Shown: positions 52,130 to 61,629, counted from the stretch's first letter. The stretch: DNA of 64,000 bases from Thalassobius sp. I31.1 (GCF_003031585.1 NZ_PWAA01000064.1:62001-126000); one strand, 5' to 3'. Notes: generated by a model not told the origin, from the letters alone. A program made the numbers and translations.

Positions 52130-52331
52130 AATGCTGTTCCTTACTCCAATCAGTGCTTTTGCACTGAGTTATGTAACCCGCCCCTAGTGACGGCATTGAT
52201 GTCATTTTGACGGGATCTGACCGCAGCGCAGATCACCTCTTCTGAGGCAGGAACAAACTGCGCGCTAAGTGCTAAAACATTCCTAAGCTTTGCATTTTGT
52301 TGCCTGGAACTTTCAGCGAATTTTATTAAAA

Positions 52332-52358
52332 AAGCCCCGCAATTGAATTGCGAGGCTT
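52332..52358 (-). terminator. Intrinsic terminator of the DEAD-box helicase gene
   Basis: AAGCCCCGCAATT pairs with AATTGCGAGGCTT (one mismatch) around a single-base loop; on the minus strand the stem is followed by a run of seven T and then AATAAAA. It starts eight bases past the helicase stop. The rest of the gap to 52129 should hold the flagellin promoter, which I could not assign to a sigma factor. Confidence 0.85.
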
Positions 52359-52366
52359 CGTTTGTC

Positions 52367-53713
52367 TTATGCTGCTGGCTTGCGGCGACGTGGGCGACGG
52401 GGTTTTCCGCCTCCGGGATTTCCGCCACCCGGTTTCTGTCCCTGTGGGCGTCCGCCACCACCGTTGCGACCACCGCCACCGCCACCATTGCGGCCACCGC
52501 CGCCTCCGCCACGGCGGGGTTTGTGTTTGCCGAGGCCACCGCGCGGTTCCGGTTTTTCTTCCTGTGGGCGTGCGCCGCCGATCACGGGAATGGTGATCTT
52601 CATCAGCTTTTCAATGGCGCGCAGATAGCCGATTTCAGTCGCGGCACAGAACGCCACAGCTTCGCCATCACGGCCTGCACGCGCAGTCCGGCCGATGCGG
52701 TGCACATAGTTGTCAGCAACTTCTGGCAGCTCATAGTTGAACACGTGACTTACGCCCGGAATATCAATCCCGCGTGCGGCGACGTCGGTTGCAACAAGAA
52801 TATTGATTTCACCGGATTTGAAATCACGGATGGCTTTGTCGCGCTGATTCTGGCTTTTGTTGCCGTGGATCGACGCGGCCTTAAAACCTTCGCTTTCAAG
52901 GTGACGCTTCAGTTTTTCAGCACCATGTTTCGTGCGGGCAAACACCAGGGAAATCCCATCAGGATCTTTGCGCAGGTATTCTTTCAGCAGCTCAGTCTTA
53001 TTTTCCTTCGCGCAGTAGTGCAGCGACTGCGTGACCTTATCCGCAGCCTTACCCGGAGGTGAAACCTGCACGCGTTTCGGATTATGCAGATAGGTTTTCG
53101 CGATTTCATCCATGTCTTTTGGCATGGTCGCAGAGAACAGCAGCGTCTGGCGTGGTGTGCCAAGCTTTGGCGCGATTTTGCGCAGGGAATGGATGAACCC
53201 CATGTCCAGCATCTGATCGGCTTCATCAAGAACGAGGTACGTCGCACTGTCCAGGTACAGGGCTTTCTGTTCCATCAGGTCGATCAGGCGGCCCGGTGTT
53301 GCCACCAGAATATGGGTGCCTTTGGCCAGCTTCTTGATCTGGTTGTTGATGGAAACGCCGCCCACAACGGTCACAACGCGGATCGGTGTGCCCTGGGTGT
53401 AGGTTGTCAGGTTCTCAGCGATCTGGTTCACAAGTTCCCGGGTCGGGGCAAGGATCAGCGCTTTGATCTGTTTTGGCTCAGGCTTGCCATGTTCGCGCAT
53501 CAGGCGGTTGATCAGGGGCAGGCCAAAGGCCGCGGTTTTACCGGTTCCGGTCTGTGCGAGGCCCATAACATCATGGCCTTCAAGCACCAGCGGGATCGCC
53601 TTTTGCTGGATCGGGGTCGGGTTCTTGTAGCCCGCACCGGCGATGGACGCCATCAGTTTGGGTGTGAAATCCATATCTGCGAATTGCAGGTTTGATTTGG
53701 TATTGTCGGTCAA
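52367..53713 (-). CDS. DEAD-box RNA helicase (RhlE/DeaD-like)
   Basis: A 448-residue helicase if started at TTG (53713), which follows AAAGGG and keeps the Phe upstream of the Q motif (GYKNPTPIQ). Motif I is AQTGTGKT, motif II LDEADQMLDM, motif III SAT, motif VI HRIGRTARAGRDG. The 75-residue tail is Gly/Arg/Pro-rich with repeated RNGGGGG, a nucleic-acid binding extension. ATP-driven RNA unwinding in ribosome assembly or cold response is the usual role. The frame upstream to 53935 is out of character. Confidence 0.93.
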   Translation of the reverse strand: MTDNTKSNLQFADMDFTPKLMASIAGAGYKNPTPIQQKAIPLVLEGHDVMGLAQTGTGKTAAFGLPLINRLMREHGKPEPKQIKALILAPTRELVNQIAENLTTYTQGTPIRVVTVVGGVSINNQIKKLAKGTHILVATPGRLIDLMEQKALYLDSATYLVLDEADQMLDMGFIHSLRKIAPKLGTPRQTLLFSATMPKDMDEIAKTYLHNPKRVQVSPPGKAADKVTQSLHYCAKENKTELLKEYLRKDPDGISLVFARTKHGAEKLKRHLESEGFKAASIHGNKSQNQRDKAIRDFKSGEINILVATDVAARGIDIPGVSHVFNYELPEVADNYVHRIGRTARAGRDGEAVAFCAATEIGYLRAIEKLMKITIPVIGGARPQEEKPEPRGGLGKHKPRRGGGGGGRNGGGGGGRNGGGGRPQGQKPGGGNPGGGKPRRPRRRKPAA

Positions 53714-53973
53714 AAGATGACCCTTTCGTATCTGGGGCGCATACAGCCCAAAGAAGACAGGTCTTTCCGAAAACGGAAACACCAGCGCCTGAAAGGCGCG
53801 CGGATTGCGGTTGCAGGGCGATGTTACGCTCTGCCAGACCCCCGCGTGATTTGGGAACTGTATTGGAATTTTGTGCCTGCTTCTGCCGGTTGTCCGGCGG
53901 CTGCTCACGCGGCAGCGGGCAGGAACAAGGCGCATATGGCGCTAAAACCCGACAAAGTCAATGGTGACCGTCT

Positions 53974-54828
53974 TTACCGCTTCCGGCTGCGGATCACAGT
54001 ATAAAGCCCGCTTAGTACAATCAGGACACTGCCGGCGATGGTCCAGGCATCCGGGTTTTCGCCAAACACGATCATTCCGATCAGCATGGCGAAGATCAGA
54101 CGGGAATAGCGGAAAGGCGATACGACGGACACTTCGCCTGATCGCATTGCCCCTGTCAGGGCGGAATAGGCGATCACACCGATCACGGCTGCGGCCAGGA
54201 TTTTTGCCAGTGTCAGCGGGGTGGGCATCACCAGCCCGCCGCTGAACGTCAGCGCAATCACACCGGCAATCACCAGCATGGTAAAGCCGCTGACCCCAAG
54301 CTGTGCATTGGTCATGGTCGCAGGGCTGGCCCGGGTCGCCAGATCCCGCCCGGCAAACCCGATGGTGCCAAGAAGGGCGAAGAGTGCGGTTAGTTCCAGG
54401 CCTTCGGGGCCAGGGCGCAGGATCAGCAGAACACCGGCAAAACCGATCAGCATGGCGATCCAGCGTTTCGGGCCGACTTTCTCACCGAACAGAAAAATCG
54501 CAGCGAAAGACACAAACAGCGGGGTTGCCTGAAGAACGGCGGAAACGGTGGACAGCGGCGCAAAGGCAATCGCCAGCGTAAAGAACAATCGCCCGCCGAT
54601 TTCAAAGAACGCCCGCCACAGCATGGGTTTTGATCGCCACTGCGGATGGATCAGATCCTCGCCCCGCACACGCCCCATGCCCGCGAATATCACCCCGCCC
54701 ATCAGACCAAAAAGAATCAGCGCAAGCCCGACAGGCACCTGCTGTGTCGCGCTTTTCAGGAACATATCTTCTACGGCAAAGCAGGCCATAGCGGCCACCA
54801 TCAGAAAACTGCCTTTTGTATTATCCAT
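53974..54828 (-). CDS. EamA-family (DMT) transporter
   Basis: A 284-residue integral membrane protein with about ten hydrophobic segments in two EamA halves: the first ends AAIFLFGEKVGPKRWIAMLIGFAGVLLIL and the second ends RLIFAMLIGMIVFGENPDAWTIAGSVLIVLSGLY, each with the conserved F-x-E-x-P/W-x-G pattern. Members export metabolites such as amino acids or nucleosides; the substrate is unknown. It stands alone between the helicase and asd genes. Confidence 0.9.
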   Translation of the reverse strand: MDNTKGSFLMVAAMACFAVEDMFLKSATQQVPVGLALILFGLMGGVIFAGMGRVRGEDLIHPQWRSKPMLWRAFFEIGGRLFFTLAIAFAPLSTVSAVLQATPLFVSFAAIFLFGEKVGPKRWIAMLIGFAGVLLILRPGPEGLELTALFALLGTIGFAGRDLATRASPATMTNAQLGVSGFTMLVIAGVIALTFSGGLVMPTPLTLAKILAAAVIGVIAYSALTGAMRSGEVSVVSPFRYSRLIFAMLIGMIVFGENPDAWTIAGSVLIVLSGLYTVIRSRKR

Positions 54829-54972
54829 TTCGCAGTTCCCTGTTCATACCCGGGCTGACCATAATGTGTTCAAATAGCACAGCAAGGGGGTAAATCGACC
54901 TCTTCCATGCAAGGGGGCTTTGCGCTATGACACCTCTCGCCCGCTATGGGCAGAACAAAGAGGAGTCCCGTG

Positions 54973-55995
54973 ATGGGGTATAAAATTGCTATCGTTGGCG
55001 CCACAGGCAATGTGGGTCACGAAATGCTGAACATTCTGGCCGAACGCCAGTTTCCTGTAGACGAGATCGTCGCGCTTGCAAGCCGCCGGTCCCTCGGTTC
55101 CGAGGTCAGCTTTGGCGATACCACACTCACGACCAAGGACCTCGACACCTTCGATTTCGCGGGCTGGGATATGGCGCTGTTTGCCGTGGGTTCAGAAGCC
55201 ACCAAAATCTACGCGCCCAAAGCGGCGGCGGCCGGTTGTCTTGTGATCGATAACTCATCTTTGTATCGCTATGATCCAAAGATTCCGCTGATCGTGCCTG
55301 AGGTAAACCCAGAAGCGATCGTCGATTATAAAAACAAAATGATCATCGCCAACCCGAACTGTTCCACAGCACAGATGGTTGTCGCGCTAAAGCCTTTGCA
55401 TGACCGCGCCCGCATCAAACGCGTTGTTGTCAGCACATACCAATCCGTGTCCGGCGGCGGTAAAGAGGCGATTGATGAGCTTTGGGATCAGACCAAATCC
55501 ATCTACAACCCGACCGACAACAAACCACCGAAGAAATTCACCAAGCAAATCGCTTTCAACGTGATTCCGCACATCGACGTCTTCATGGAAGATGGTTCGA
55601 CCAAGGAAGAATGGAAGATGGTTGTTGAGACGAAGAAAATCGTTGATCCAAACATCAAAGTGACTGCGACCTGTGTGCGCGTGCCCGTGTTTGTTGGCCA
55701 CTCTGAATCCGTGAACATCGAATTCGAAGATTTCCTCGACGAAGACGAAGCCCGCGACATCCTGCGCGAAGCACCTGGTGTTATGGTCATCGATAAACGC
55801 GAAGACGGCGGCTATGTGTCCCCGATCGAATGTGTTGGTGATTTCGCAACCTTCATCAGCCGTATCCGCCAGGACAGCACCGTTGAAAACGGTCTGAACC
55901 TGTGGTGCGTGTCTGACAACCTGCGCAAGGGTGCTGCCCTGAACGCGGTGCAGATCGCAGAACTTTACGGTCGCGAGATCCTGAAAAAAGGCTGA
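54973..55995 (+). CDS. asd: Aspartate-semialdehyde dehydrogenase
   Basis: A 340-residue enzyme of lysine, methionine and threonine synthesis. GATGNVGHEML at the N-terminus binds NADP, NPNCSTAQMV near residue 128 contains the catalytic cysteine, YQSVSGGGKEAIDEL and RVPVFVGHSESVNIEF complete the family set. The start at 54973 is favoured by GAGGAG ten bases before; the ATG at 54946 lies upstream of that site. A strong terminator follows. Confidence 0.96.
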   Translation: MGYKIAIVGATGNVGHEMLNILAERQFPVDEIVALASRRSLGSEVSFGDTTLTTKDLDTFDFAGWDMALFAVGSEATKIYAPKAAAAGCLVIDNSSLYRYDPKIPLIVPEVNPEAIVDYKNKMIIANPNCSTAQMVVALKPLHDRARIKRVVVSTYQSVSGGGKEAIDELWDQTKSIYNPTDNKPPKKFTKQIAFNVIPHIDVFMEDGSTKEEWKMVVETKKIVDPNIKVTATCVRVPVFVGHSESVNIEFEDFLDEDEARDILREAPGVMVIDKREDGGYVSPIECVGDFATFISRIRQDSTVENGLNLWCVSDNLRKGAALNAVQIAELYGREILKKG

Positions 55996-56013
55996 TCGCA
56001 GCGATACATATAC

Positions 56014-56041
56014 AAAAGGCCGGGCAATGTTCCGGCCTTTT
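56014..56041 (+). terminator. Intrinsic terminator of asd
   Basis: Ten-pair stem AAAAGGCCGG / CCGGCCTTTT with an eight-base loop, running into further T, 18 bases after the asd stop. Confidence 0.92.
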
Positions 56042-56074
56042 TGCTTTTAACATCCGCGTGTCCAGGAGGACTGC

Positions 56075-56998
56075 ATGACTATCTCTTACCTTGTGACCCA
56101 TTCCGGCGGCTTCCACGCGGATGAACTTCTGTCTTCCGTTGTTCTGACACGCCTGTACCCCGACGCAGAAATTCGCCGCACCCGCGACCGCGACTGGCTG
56201 ACGCCCGCAGCGGATAAAATCATTTATGATGTGGGGGGCGAGTATAATGCGGATGCGCAGATATTTGATCACCACCAACGCCCCGGCCCACTGCGTGAAG
56301 ACGAACAACCTTACAGTTCTTTCGGTCTGATCTGGGCGCATTACGGGCGTCAGTATCTGACGGACCTGAATGTGCCTGAGGCAGATATTGACGCTATTCA
56401 CGCGTCTTTTGACAAGCGGTTCGTGCTGCCGATTGATTTGCTCGACAATGGCGCGATGGAACCTTCCGTCGCAGGCCCGCTGTCCGCTTTGACACTGCCG
56501 TCGCTTCTGGGCAGCCTGAAACCTGTGTTTGATGACACATCACCAACCGCAGATGATGATGCGTTCATGGCCGCCCTGCCAATCGCGCGCAGCTTTGTTG
56601 AGGCCAATATCGCCAATCTTGCCGCCAAGGCGCGTGCCAAAAGCATCGTTGTTGACGCAATTGCAGCTGCGGGCGATTCTGCTATTCTGGAACTGCCCAT
56701 GGGTATGCCCTTCGCCTCTGCTCTGGACGAAGCTGACGCGGGTCACATCCTGTTTATGGTGACGCCACGCGGCAGTGACTGGACGTTGAACGGGATCAAA
56801 CTGTCGCGGGATACATTTGATCAGCGCGCCGATTTGCCTGCGGCATGGGCCGGCTTGACCGATGTGGATCTGGAACAGGCCAGCGGTGTCAAAGGGGCAA
56901 AGTTCTGCCACAGCAAACGGTTTATTGCCGTGGCAGATTCACGTGATGCGATCATGGAAATGGCCGCAATCGCTGTGACGTCGCTTACACCGGAATAA
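56075..56998 (+). CDS. MYG1/UPF0160 family metal-dependent hydrolase-like protein
   Basis: A 307-residue protein that begins YLVTHSGGFHADELLSSVVL, with IIYDVGGEYNADAQIFDHHQ near residue 48; the HxD and DHH clusters are the DHH-phosphoesterase-like metal site of the MYG1 family. Eukaryotic MYG1 is an exonuclease; the bacterial role is not settled. AGGAGG precedes the start. Its end overlaps the convergent carbonic anhydrase gene by 14 bases. Confidence 0.88.
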   Translation: MTISYLVTHSGGFHADELLSSVVLTRLYPDAEIRRTRDRDWLTPAADKIIYDVGGEYNADAQIFDHHQRPGPLREDEQPYSSFGLIWAHYGRQYLTDLNVPEADIDAIHASFDKRFVLPIDLLDNGAMEPSVAGPLSALTLPSLLGSLKPVFDDTSPTADDDAFMAALPIARSFVEANIANLAAKARAKSIVVDAIAAAGDSAILELPMGMPFASALDEADAGHILFMVTPRGSDWTLNGIKLSRDTFDQRADLPAAWAGLTDVDLEQASGVKGAKFCHSKRFIAVADSRDAIMEMAAIAVTSLTPE

Positions 56999-57632
56999 AG
57001 CTTCCCTGGGCTGGGTCAAAGCATTCCAGCCCACCACTGGCGATGTCATTCCACAGGCCATGAATAGACAGATCACCGGATTTGACAGCCTCAGCAACAA
57101 AGGGGAACCCCATCAGGTTCTCCAGCGAGACAAGCACAGCTTCTTTTTCAAGGGCTGTGCGACGTTCGGTTTCGTCCTCAATATGCTTCACACGCTCATA
57201 GCCCGGGCGCAGAATGTCCATCCAGCGGCCGACAAAGCTCATCTTTTCTTCAAGTTCCGGGGCTGTGCCACTGCACATGCCATCACAACCGGCTACACCG
57301 CCACAGCTGGAATGCCCCATGACAATCACATGGGCCACTTTCAGCGCGTTGACCGCATATTCAATCGCAGCAGATGTGCCGTGGTGATCGCCATCAGGCG
57401 CATAGGGCGGCACGAGGTTGGCGATATTGCGGTGAATAAAGAATTCGCCCTGTTCAGCCCCAAATAGTGCGGTCACATGTACACGGGAATCACAGCAGGA
57501 AATCACCATCGCACGAGGATGTTGACCATCTGCAAGGCGGCGATACCAGGCTTTGTTGCCCTCATATGTGGTTGCTTTCCAGCCCTGATAGCGATGAGTC
57601 AGGTAATCGGGCAGGCGTTTTGCGTGTTTCAT
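56985..57632 (-). CDS. Beta-class carbonic anhydrase
   Basis: A 215-residue zinc enzyme interconverting CO2 and bicarbonate. Zinc ligands are Cys46 in SCCDSR, His107 and Cys110 in MGHSSCGG, and the Asp-Arg pair of CxDSR is intact. HRNIANLVPPYAPDGDHHGTSAAIEYAV matches the active-site strand. There is no signal peptide, so it is cytoplasmic. It is monocistronic and divergent from the gene at 57742. Confidence 0.93.
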   Translation of the reverse strand: MKHAKRLPDYLTHRYQGWKATTYEGNKAWYRRLADGQHPRAMVISCCDSRVHVTALFGAEQGEFFIHRNIANLVPPYAPDGDHHGTSAAIEYAVNALKVAHVIVMGHSSCGGVAGCDGMCSGTAPELEEKMSFVGRWMDILRPGYERVKHIEDETERRTALEKEAVLVSLENLMGFPFVAEAVKSGDLSIHGLWNDIASGGLECFDPAQGSFIPV

Positions 57633-57741
57633 ATGTGCCTCGTAAGTTGGTCAGAGTGGCGGGTTTCAGCGCTTTTACGCAAAAACTGGACTCAATTCGA
57701 GAGAATTCTCTGTCTGGCTTCAACCTTTTCGAAGGAATTGA

Positions 57742-58167
57742 ATGCCAGAAAGGGAAGATGCGTGGGGGCATGCGAATTGGGTGAATATAATGGTGGTGAC
57801 ATATCTGCGTCAGAATGAGATGCCGGGATTTGACCCGGACCGTCTGACAGAACTTTATGTGAAACTTGGCGAAGCCGGGGCAGAAGATGTGATTTGCCGC
57901 GTGATGGAAGATTTGGCGACACGGCTTGCCGATATTCATGACGTGCAGGGGATTGCAGATGACAGGCTTCTGCAGCAGGCCGTACGAAATATCGCGGAAC
58001 TTGCCGGGAAAATCGGCCTCACCGGCCTGTTCCGTGTGGCGCTTGATGTGGAATATTGCCTGAATTTCAAAGATTACCCCGCCCGGGCAGCCACCATAAC
58101 CCGGATGCTGCGCATTGGTGAAAAGTCCCTGACAACGATCTGGGATCATCGTGATCTGTCGATTTGA
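57742..58167 (+). CDS. Helical protein of unknown function
   Basis: A 141-residue protein, all alpha by eye, with LTELYVKLGEAGAEDVICRVMEDLATRLADIHD and IGLTGLFRVALDVEYCLNFKDYPARAATITRMLRI. The size and helix pattern recall an Hpt-like four-helix bundle, but the HxxKG phosphorylation motif is absent, so I do not name it. GAAGGA precedes the start at the right distance. A later ATG (57817, MPGFD) would also fit. It precedes pepA, separated by a G-rich hairpin. Confidence 0.6.
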   Translation: MPEREDAWGHANWVNIMVVTYLRQNEMPGFDPDRLTELYVKLGEAGAEDVICRVMEDLATRLADIHDVQGIADDRLLQQAVRNIAELAGKIGLTGLFRVALDVEYCLNFKDYPARAATITRMLRIGEKSLTTIWDHRDLSI

Positions 58168-58181
58168 ACTACCCTTCATTT

Positions 58182-58208
58182 CCCCCTTGCAGCGCCTGCG
58201 GGGGGGGG
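58182..58208 (+). terminator. C5/G-run hairpin with a G9 tract before the peptidase gene
   Basis: CCCCC, bulged TT, GCAG, loop CGC, CTGC, then G9 (58200-58208) form a stable stem 14 bases past the upstream stop and 33 bases before the peptidase start. It has no T-run; it may insulate or stabilise the downstream mRNA. Confidence 0.45.
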
Positions 58209-58241
58209 CTATCTGGCACCAGTCAGCCAGAAAGGTCACAG

Positions 58242-59627
58242 ATGTCCCTGCAATTTGCCACCGACACCAATGCACTGCCGCTATACATCATCGAAAAAGA
58301 CGCGCTTGGGGATTTCCTGAACAATCTGCCTGCGGCACAGAAAGTCTGGGTTGAGGCTTCGGGTTTTACCGCGGCGACTGGTTCCGTGGTTGTGCTGCCG
58401 GGGGAAGATGGCGCACCCGCCGGTGCGATTGTTGGGTATGGGTCCACTGCGACACGGGCACGGGGACGTTTCTACGTGGCGGCCGCGGTGGCAAAACTGC
58501 CAGAGGCTTCCTGGAAGATCGCAACAGATCTGCCACAGGAAGACCTGGAAGAAGCGGCGCTGGGTTGGTTGCTGGCCACTTATCGTTATGATCGCTACGC
58601 CAGCCAATCTGCGCCCAAAGCCCGGCTTGTTGCCCCGCAGGGCATTGATGGCGCGCGGATAGAAGCAATTGCGACGGGGGAGGCCCTGACCCGCGATCTG
58701 ATCAACACACCTGCTTCCGACATGGGCCCGCAGGAACTGGAAGAAGCCACGCAAAACCTGGCGAATCAACATGGCGCAACCCTGACCGTCACACGCGGCG
58801 AAGATCTGCACGCGGCCAATCTGCCGATGATCCACACAGTCGGGCGCGCATCGGATCGTGCGCCACGTCTGCTGGATATGTCCTGGGGCGATACCGGACC
58901 GCAGCTGGTTCTGGTCGGCAAAGGCGTTTGCTTTGACACCGGTGGTCTGAACCTGAAACCCGGCGGCTCCATGGGGTTGATGAAGAAAGATATGGGCGGT
59001 TCCGCCGCAACGCTGGGCCTTGCGCATATGATCATGGCGCTGGGCCTGAAACTGCGTCTGCGCGTGTTAATCCCGGCGGTGGAAAATTCCGTGTCCGCCA
59101 ATGCCTTCCGCCCGCAGGACATCCTGACGTCGCGCAAAGGCCTGACGGTGGAAATCAACAATACCGACGCCGAAGGGCGGCTTGTCCTGGCGGATGCGCT
59201 GACGCTGGCCGATGAAGAAAGCCCGGATCTGATCATTTCTATGGCGACCCTGACAGGCGCGGCCCGTGTGGCTGTTGGCCCGGATATTGTACCGTTTTAC
59301 ACGGATAGTAACGCGACCGCCGCCAGTCTTGCACAATCCGCAGATCGGGTGCGCGACCCGCTCTGGCGTATGCCTTTCCATGATCCCTATGAGGCAATGA
59401 TCGAACCGGGCATCGCTGACCTTGATAACGCGCCTAAAGGCGGTTTCGCGGGTTCCATCACCGCCGCGCTTTTCCTGCGCCGCTTTGTCAGCGATGATCA
59501 GCCCTATATTCACTTTGACATGTATGGTTGGCAGCCCTCTGCCGCGCCCGCACGCCCGAAAGGCGGGGTGGGTCAGGCAACGCGCGCGGTGCTGGATGCG
59601 CTGCCGGATCTGCTGGGGTTGAAGTGA
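58242..59627 (+). CDS. M17 leucyl aminopeptidase family protein
   Basis: A 461-residue cytosolic metallopeptidase. LVLVGKGVCFDTGGLNLKPGGSM with the metal-binding Lys and Asp, MKKDMGGSAATLGLAHMI, and the signature NNTDAEGRLVLADALTLA near residue 305 are complete, so it should be active, cleaving N-terminal residues from peptides. The start at 58242 follows AAAGG; the frame upstream to 58164 is weak. Its stop overlaps the start of the NlpC/P60 gene by one base. Confidence 0.93.
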   Translation: MSLQFATDTNALPLYIIEKDALGDFLNNLPAAQKVWVEASGFTAATGSVVVLPGEDGAPAGAIVGYGSTATRARGRFYVAAAVAKLPEASWKIATDLPQEDLEEAALGWLLATYRYDRYASQSAPKARLVAPQGIDGARIEAIATGEALTRDLINTPASDMGPQELEEATQNLANQHGATLTVTRGEDLHAANLPMIHTVGRASDRAPRLLDMSWGDTGPQLVLVGKGVCFDTGGLNLKPGGSMGLMKKDMGGSAATLGLAHMIMALGLKLRLRVLIPAVENSVSANAFRPQDILTSRKGLTVEINNTDAEGRLVLADALTLADEESPDLIISMATLTGAARVAVGPDIVPFYTDSNATAASLAQSADRVRDPLWRMPFHDPYEAMIEPGIADLDNAPKGGFAGSITAALFLRRFVSDDQPYIHFDMYGWQPSAAPARPKGGVGQATRAVLDALPDLLGLK

Positions 59628-60451
59628 TGGATCGCCGGATCACTCCCGCAAACACACGTGTCGCTGCCGAAGAATTGCGCGGTCAGGTTGATGCAGAGAA
59701 TTACAGCACGGGCACGCCCATGCGCGTGATCGCGCCGGTTGCAGATATTCTTGCGACCCCTGGCGGCAAACGTGACCGGCAGATCCTGATGGGGCAGGCG
59801 GTGCGTGTCTTTGAACTGCACGAGGGGTACGCCTATCTGCAAAGCCTGCGTGATGGCTATTGCGGATATGTGGCCGAGGTCGCGCTGGGCGCAAATTTCG
59901 AAACCACCCATTGGGTGACGGCCCCTGCCAGTCATCTATACGCAGAGGCGGATTTCAAATCCCCGGATCACGCCTTGCTGTCGCTTGGGGCAGAGCTTCG
60001 CATCGTGGAAACCACCGACAAATACTGCAAAACCCATGACGGTTTCTGGGTGCCGCTGCAGCATATCGCCCCGCTGGATTTCCGTTTTGACGACCCGGCC
60101 ATGGTTGCGGAAAGTCTGCTTGGCACGGATTACCTTTGGGGGGGGGACAGCCGTTCTGGCCTTGATTGTTCCGCACTTGTGCAGGCGGCGTTTCAGGCCT
60201 GCGGCGTGACCATTCCCGGTGACAGCGATTTGCAGGAAAAAGGGCTGGCCCCGGGGAAACCCATGGGGAACACGCCTGAACGCAATGATCTGATGTTCTG
60301 GAAAGGCCATGTGGCGCTGGTTCTGGATGAACAAACACTGATCCACGCCAATGCAGGCGCAATGGCCGTTGTACGTGAAGGGATAGCCGAGGCAATTGAC
60401 CGGATTGAAACCCAGGGCGATGGGCCGGTGACATCACGGATCAGGCTGTAA
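59627..60451 (+). CDS. NlpC/P60 family peptidase with SH3-like domains
   Basis: A 274-residue protein: two SH3-like units (about residues 28-150; MRVIAPVADILATPGG, SHLYAEADFKSPDH) and an NlpC/P60 domain with the triad Cys in SGLDCSALVQ near residue 182, His in GHVALVLD near 227 and His in LIHANAG near 239. Such enzymes cut cell-wall peptides between D-Glu and diamino acid. No signal peptide is seen, so it may act on imported muropeptides with the coupled aminopeptidase. A run of nine G (60138-60146) sits just before the Cys codon. Confidence 0.9.
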   Translation: MDRRITPANTRVAAEELRGQVDAENYSTGTPMRVIAPVADILATPGGKRDRQILMGQAVRVFELHEGYAYLQSLRDGYCGYVAEVALGANFETTHWVTAPASHLYAEADFKSPDHALLSLGAELRIVETTDKYCKTHDGFWVPLQHIAPLDFRFDDPAMVAESLLGTDYLWGGDSRSGLDCSALVQAAFQACGVTIPGDSDLQEKGLAPGKPMGNTPERNDLMFWKGHVALVLDEQTLIHANAGAMAVVREGIAEAIDRIETQGDGPVTSRIRL

Positions 60452-60459
60452 CTCTGGTG

Positions 60460-60807
60460 TCAGTCCACAGCGCGGATCAGTTTGCGTTCCAGCACACGCA
60501 GCACCTGTTTCAGGTCACGGCCCCGGCGCAACACCTGGCCATCCATGCCAACCACAGAATATTGCCCCTGTTGCAGGCGCAGTTTCGGGCGTTTTTCGAT
60601 CCGGTACATCGGAACTTCTGCCGTGCGGCGGTACACAGAGAACACAGCAAGGTTTTTCAGCGCTGAAATTCCGTAATCACGCCACTCACCTGCGGCCACC
60701 ATACGCCCGTATAGTGAAAGAATGATCGCAAGTTCGGTGCGGTGGAAGCTCACCTGGTCCTGTATGCCCATGCTGTTGGTCAGGGGGGTCGAAAGATGCT
60801 TTGTCAT
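60460..60807 (-). CDS. DUF2794 family protein
   Basis: A 115-residue protein with the family core VSFHRTELAIILSLYGRMVAAGEWRDYGIS, VFSVYRRTAEVPMYRIEKRPKLRL and GQVLRRGRDLKQVLRVLERKL. DUF2794 is confined to alphaproteobacteria and has no known function. The start at 60807 is chosen by similarity to the family; an in-frame ATG at 60867 adds 20 unlikely residues. It converges with the NlpC/P60 gene, nine bases apart. Confidence 0.88.
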   Translation of the reverse strand: MTKHLSTPLTNSMGIQDQVSFHRTELAIILSLYGRMVAAGEWRDYGISALKNLAVFSVYRRTAEVPMYRIEKRPKLRLQQGQYSVVGMDGQVLRRGRDLKQVLRVLERKLIRAVD

Positions 60808-61011
60808 AGGGATAGCCTGCCCCCGGATTGTATCAAAGGCAAGGTAAACGCCAGAAAGGCGACACAATTATACCTCTTAATTTTCATTCAGCTGCCCGGA
60901 TTGCCTGAGATACAGGCATCATAGCTTAGATGCTACTTCCGGTGTCGCGCCAATCTTGCCCCCACCTGTGCGTGACACCGGATAACTTTCAGACAAAATC
61001 AGACCGCCCAA

Positions 61012-61629
61012 TCAGGCACTATAGCGGGCAAGGAATGTGTCGACAGCACCGTTCACCACGCGTTGAATCTCTTCTTCCGACGGATTGCTTTCCATGTGCA
61101 GGCAGCATCTGATCCACAGATCGGTTTTGCACAGCCCGCCCAACTGGTCTGCCGCCAGTTCTATATCGTCAATCACCAGCTCACCGCGGGCCACCAGGGC
61201 TTCAAACAGTTCAACAATCCGGGTCATCGCCATTTCCGGGCCCATGGCGTAGAATTTTTGCGCCAGTTCCGGAAAACGCCGGGCTTCACCATGGATCAGA
61301 TTGTGCATGGAAATCGCCAGCGGTGACACCATGAAGCGCACGAAAATATCTGCCGCACGGGTCAGGGCTTCGCGGGCAGGGGTGTCCAGAATATTGTTGC
61401 AAAACGCAGAATCCGCCTGGGACAGGCATTGTAAGCGGATGATTTCCAAAAACAATTCCCGCTTGTCCGGGAAATAACTGTATAGCGTCGCCTTCGACAC
61501 GCCGGCCTCACGCGCGATGTCATCCACGCTTGCCCCGTCAAACCCGTCCCGCATAAACACCGTCTGCGCGCCCGTCAGCACGTCGTCATATTTGCGGCCC
61601 TTGCGGTTGGTGTCTGTGGTGGCGTCCAT
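61012..61629 (-). CDS. TetR/AcrR-family transcriptional regulator
   Basis: A 205-residue repressor-type regulator. The HTH is GASVDDIAREAGVSKATLYSYFPDKRELF (about residues 29-57); the rest is the helical ligand domain, with AALVARGELVIDDIELAADQLGGLCKTDLWI typical of the group with a C-terminal AefR-like domain. It follows, on the same strand, a 48-residue secreted-protein gene and a terminator. Palindromes of the form RAAC-N-GTTY occur in its own upstream region and before the small gene, suggesting autoregulation. Confidence 0.92.
   Translation of the reverse strand: MDATTDTNRKGRKYDDVLTGAQTVFMRDGFDGASVDDIAREAGVSKATLYSYFPDKRELFLEIIRLQCLSQADSAFCNNILDTPAREALTRAADIFVRFMVSPLAISMHNLIHGEARRFPELAQKFYAMGPEMAMTRIVELFEALVARGELVIDDIELAADQLGGLCKTDLWIRCCLHMESNPSEEEIQRVVNGAVDTFLARYSA

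Noticed and set aside
52390-52570. CCG/CCA-rich repeats at the 3' end of the helicase gene
   Set aside because: They encode the Gly/Arg-rich tail of the helicase and need no separate explanation.
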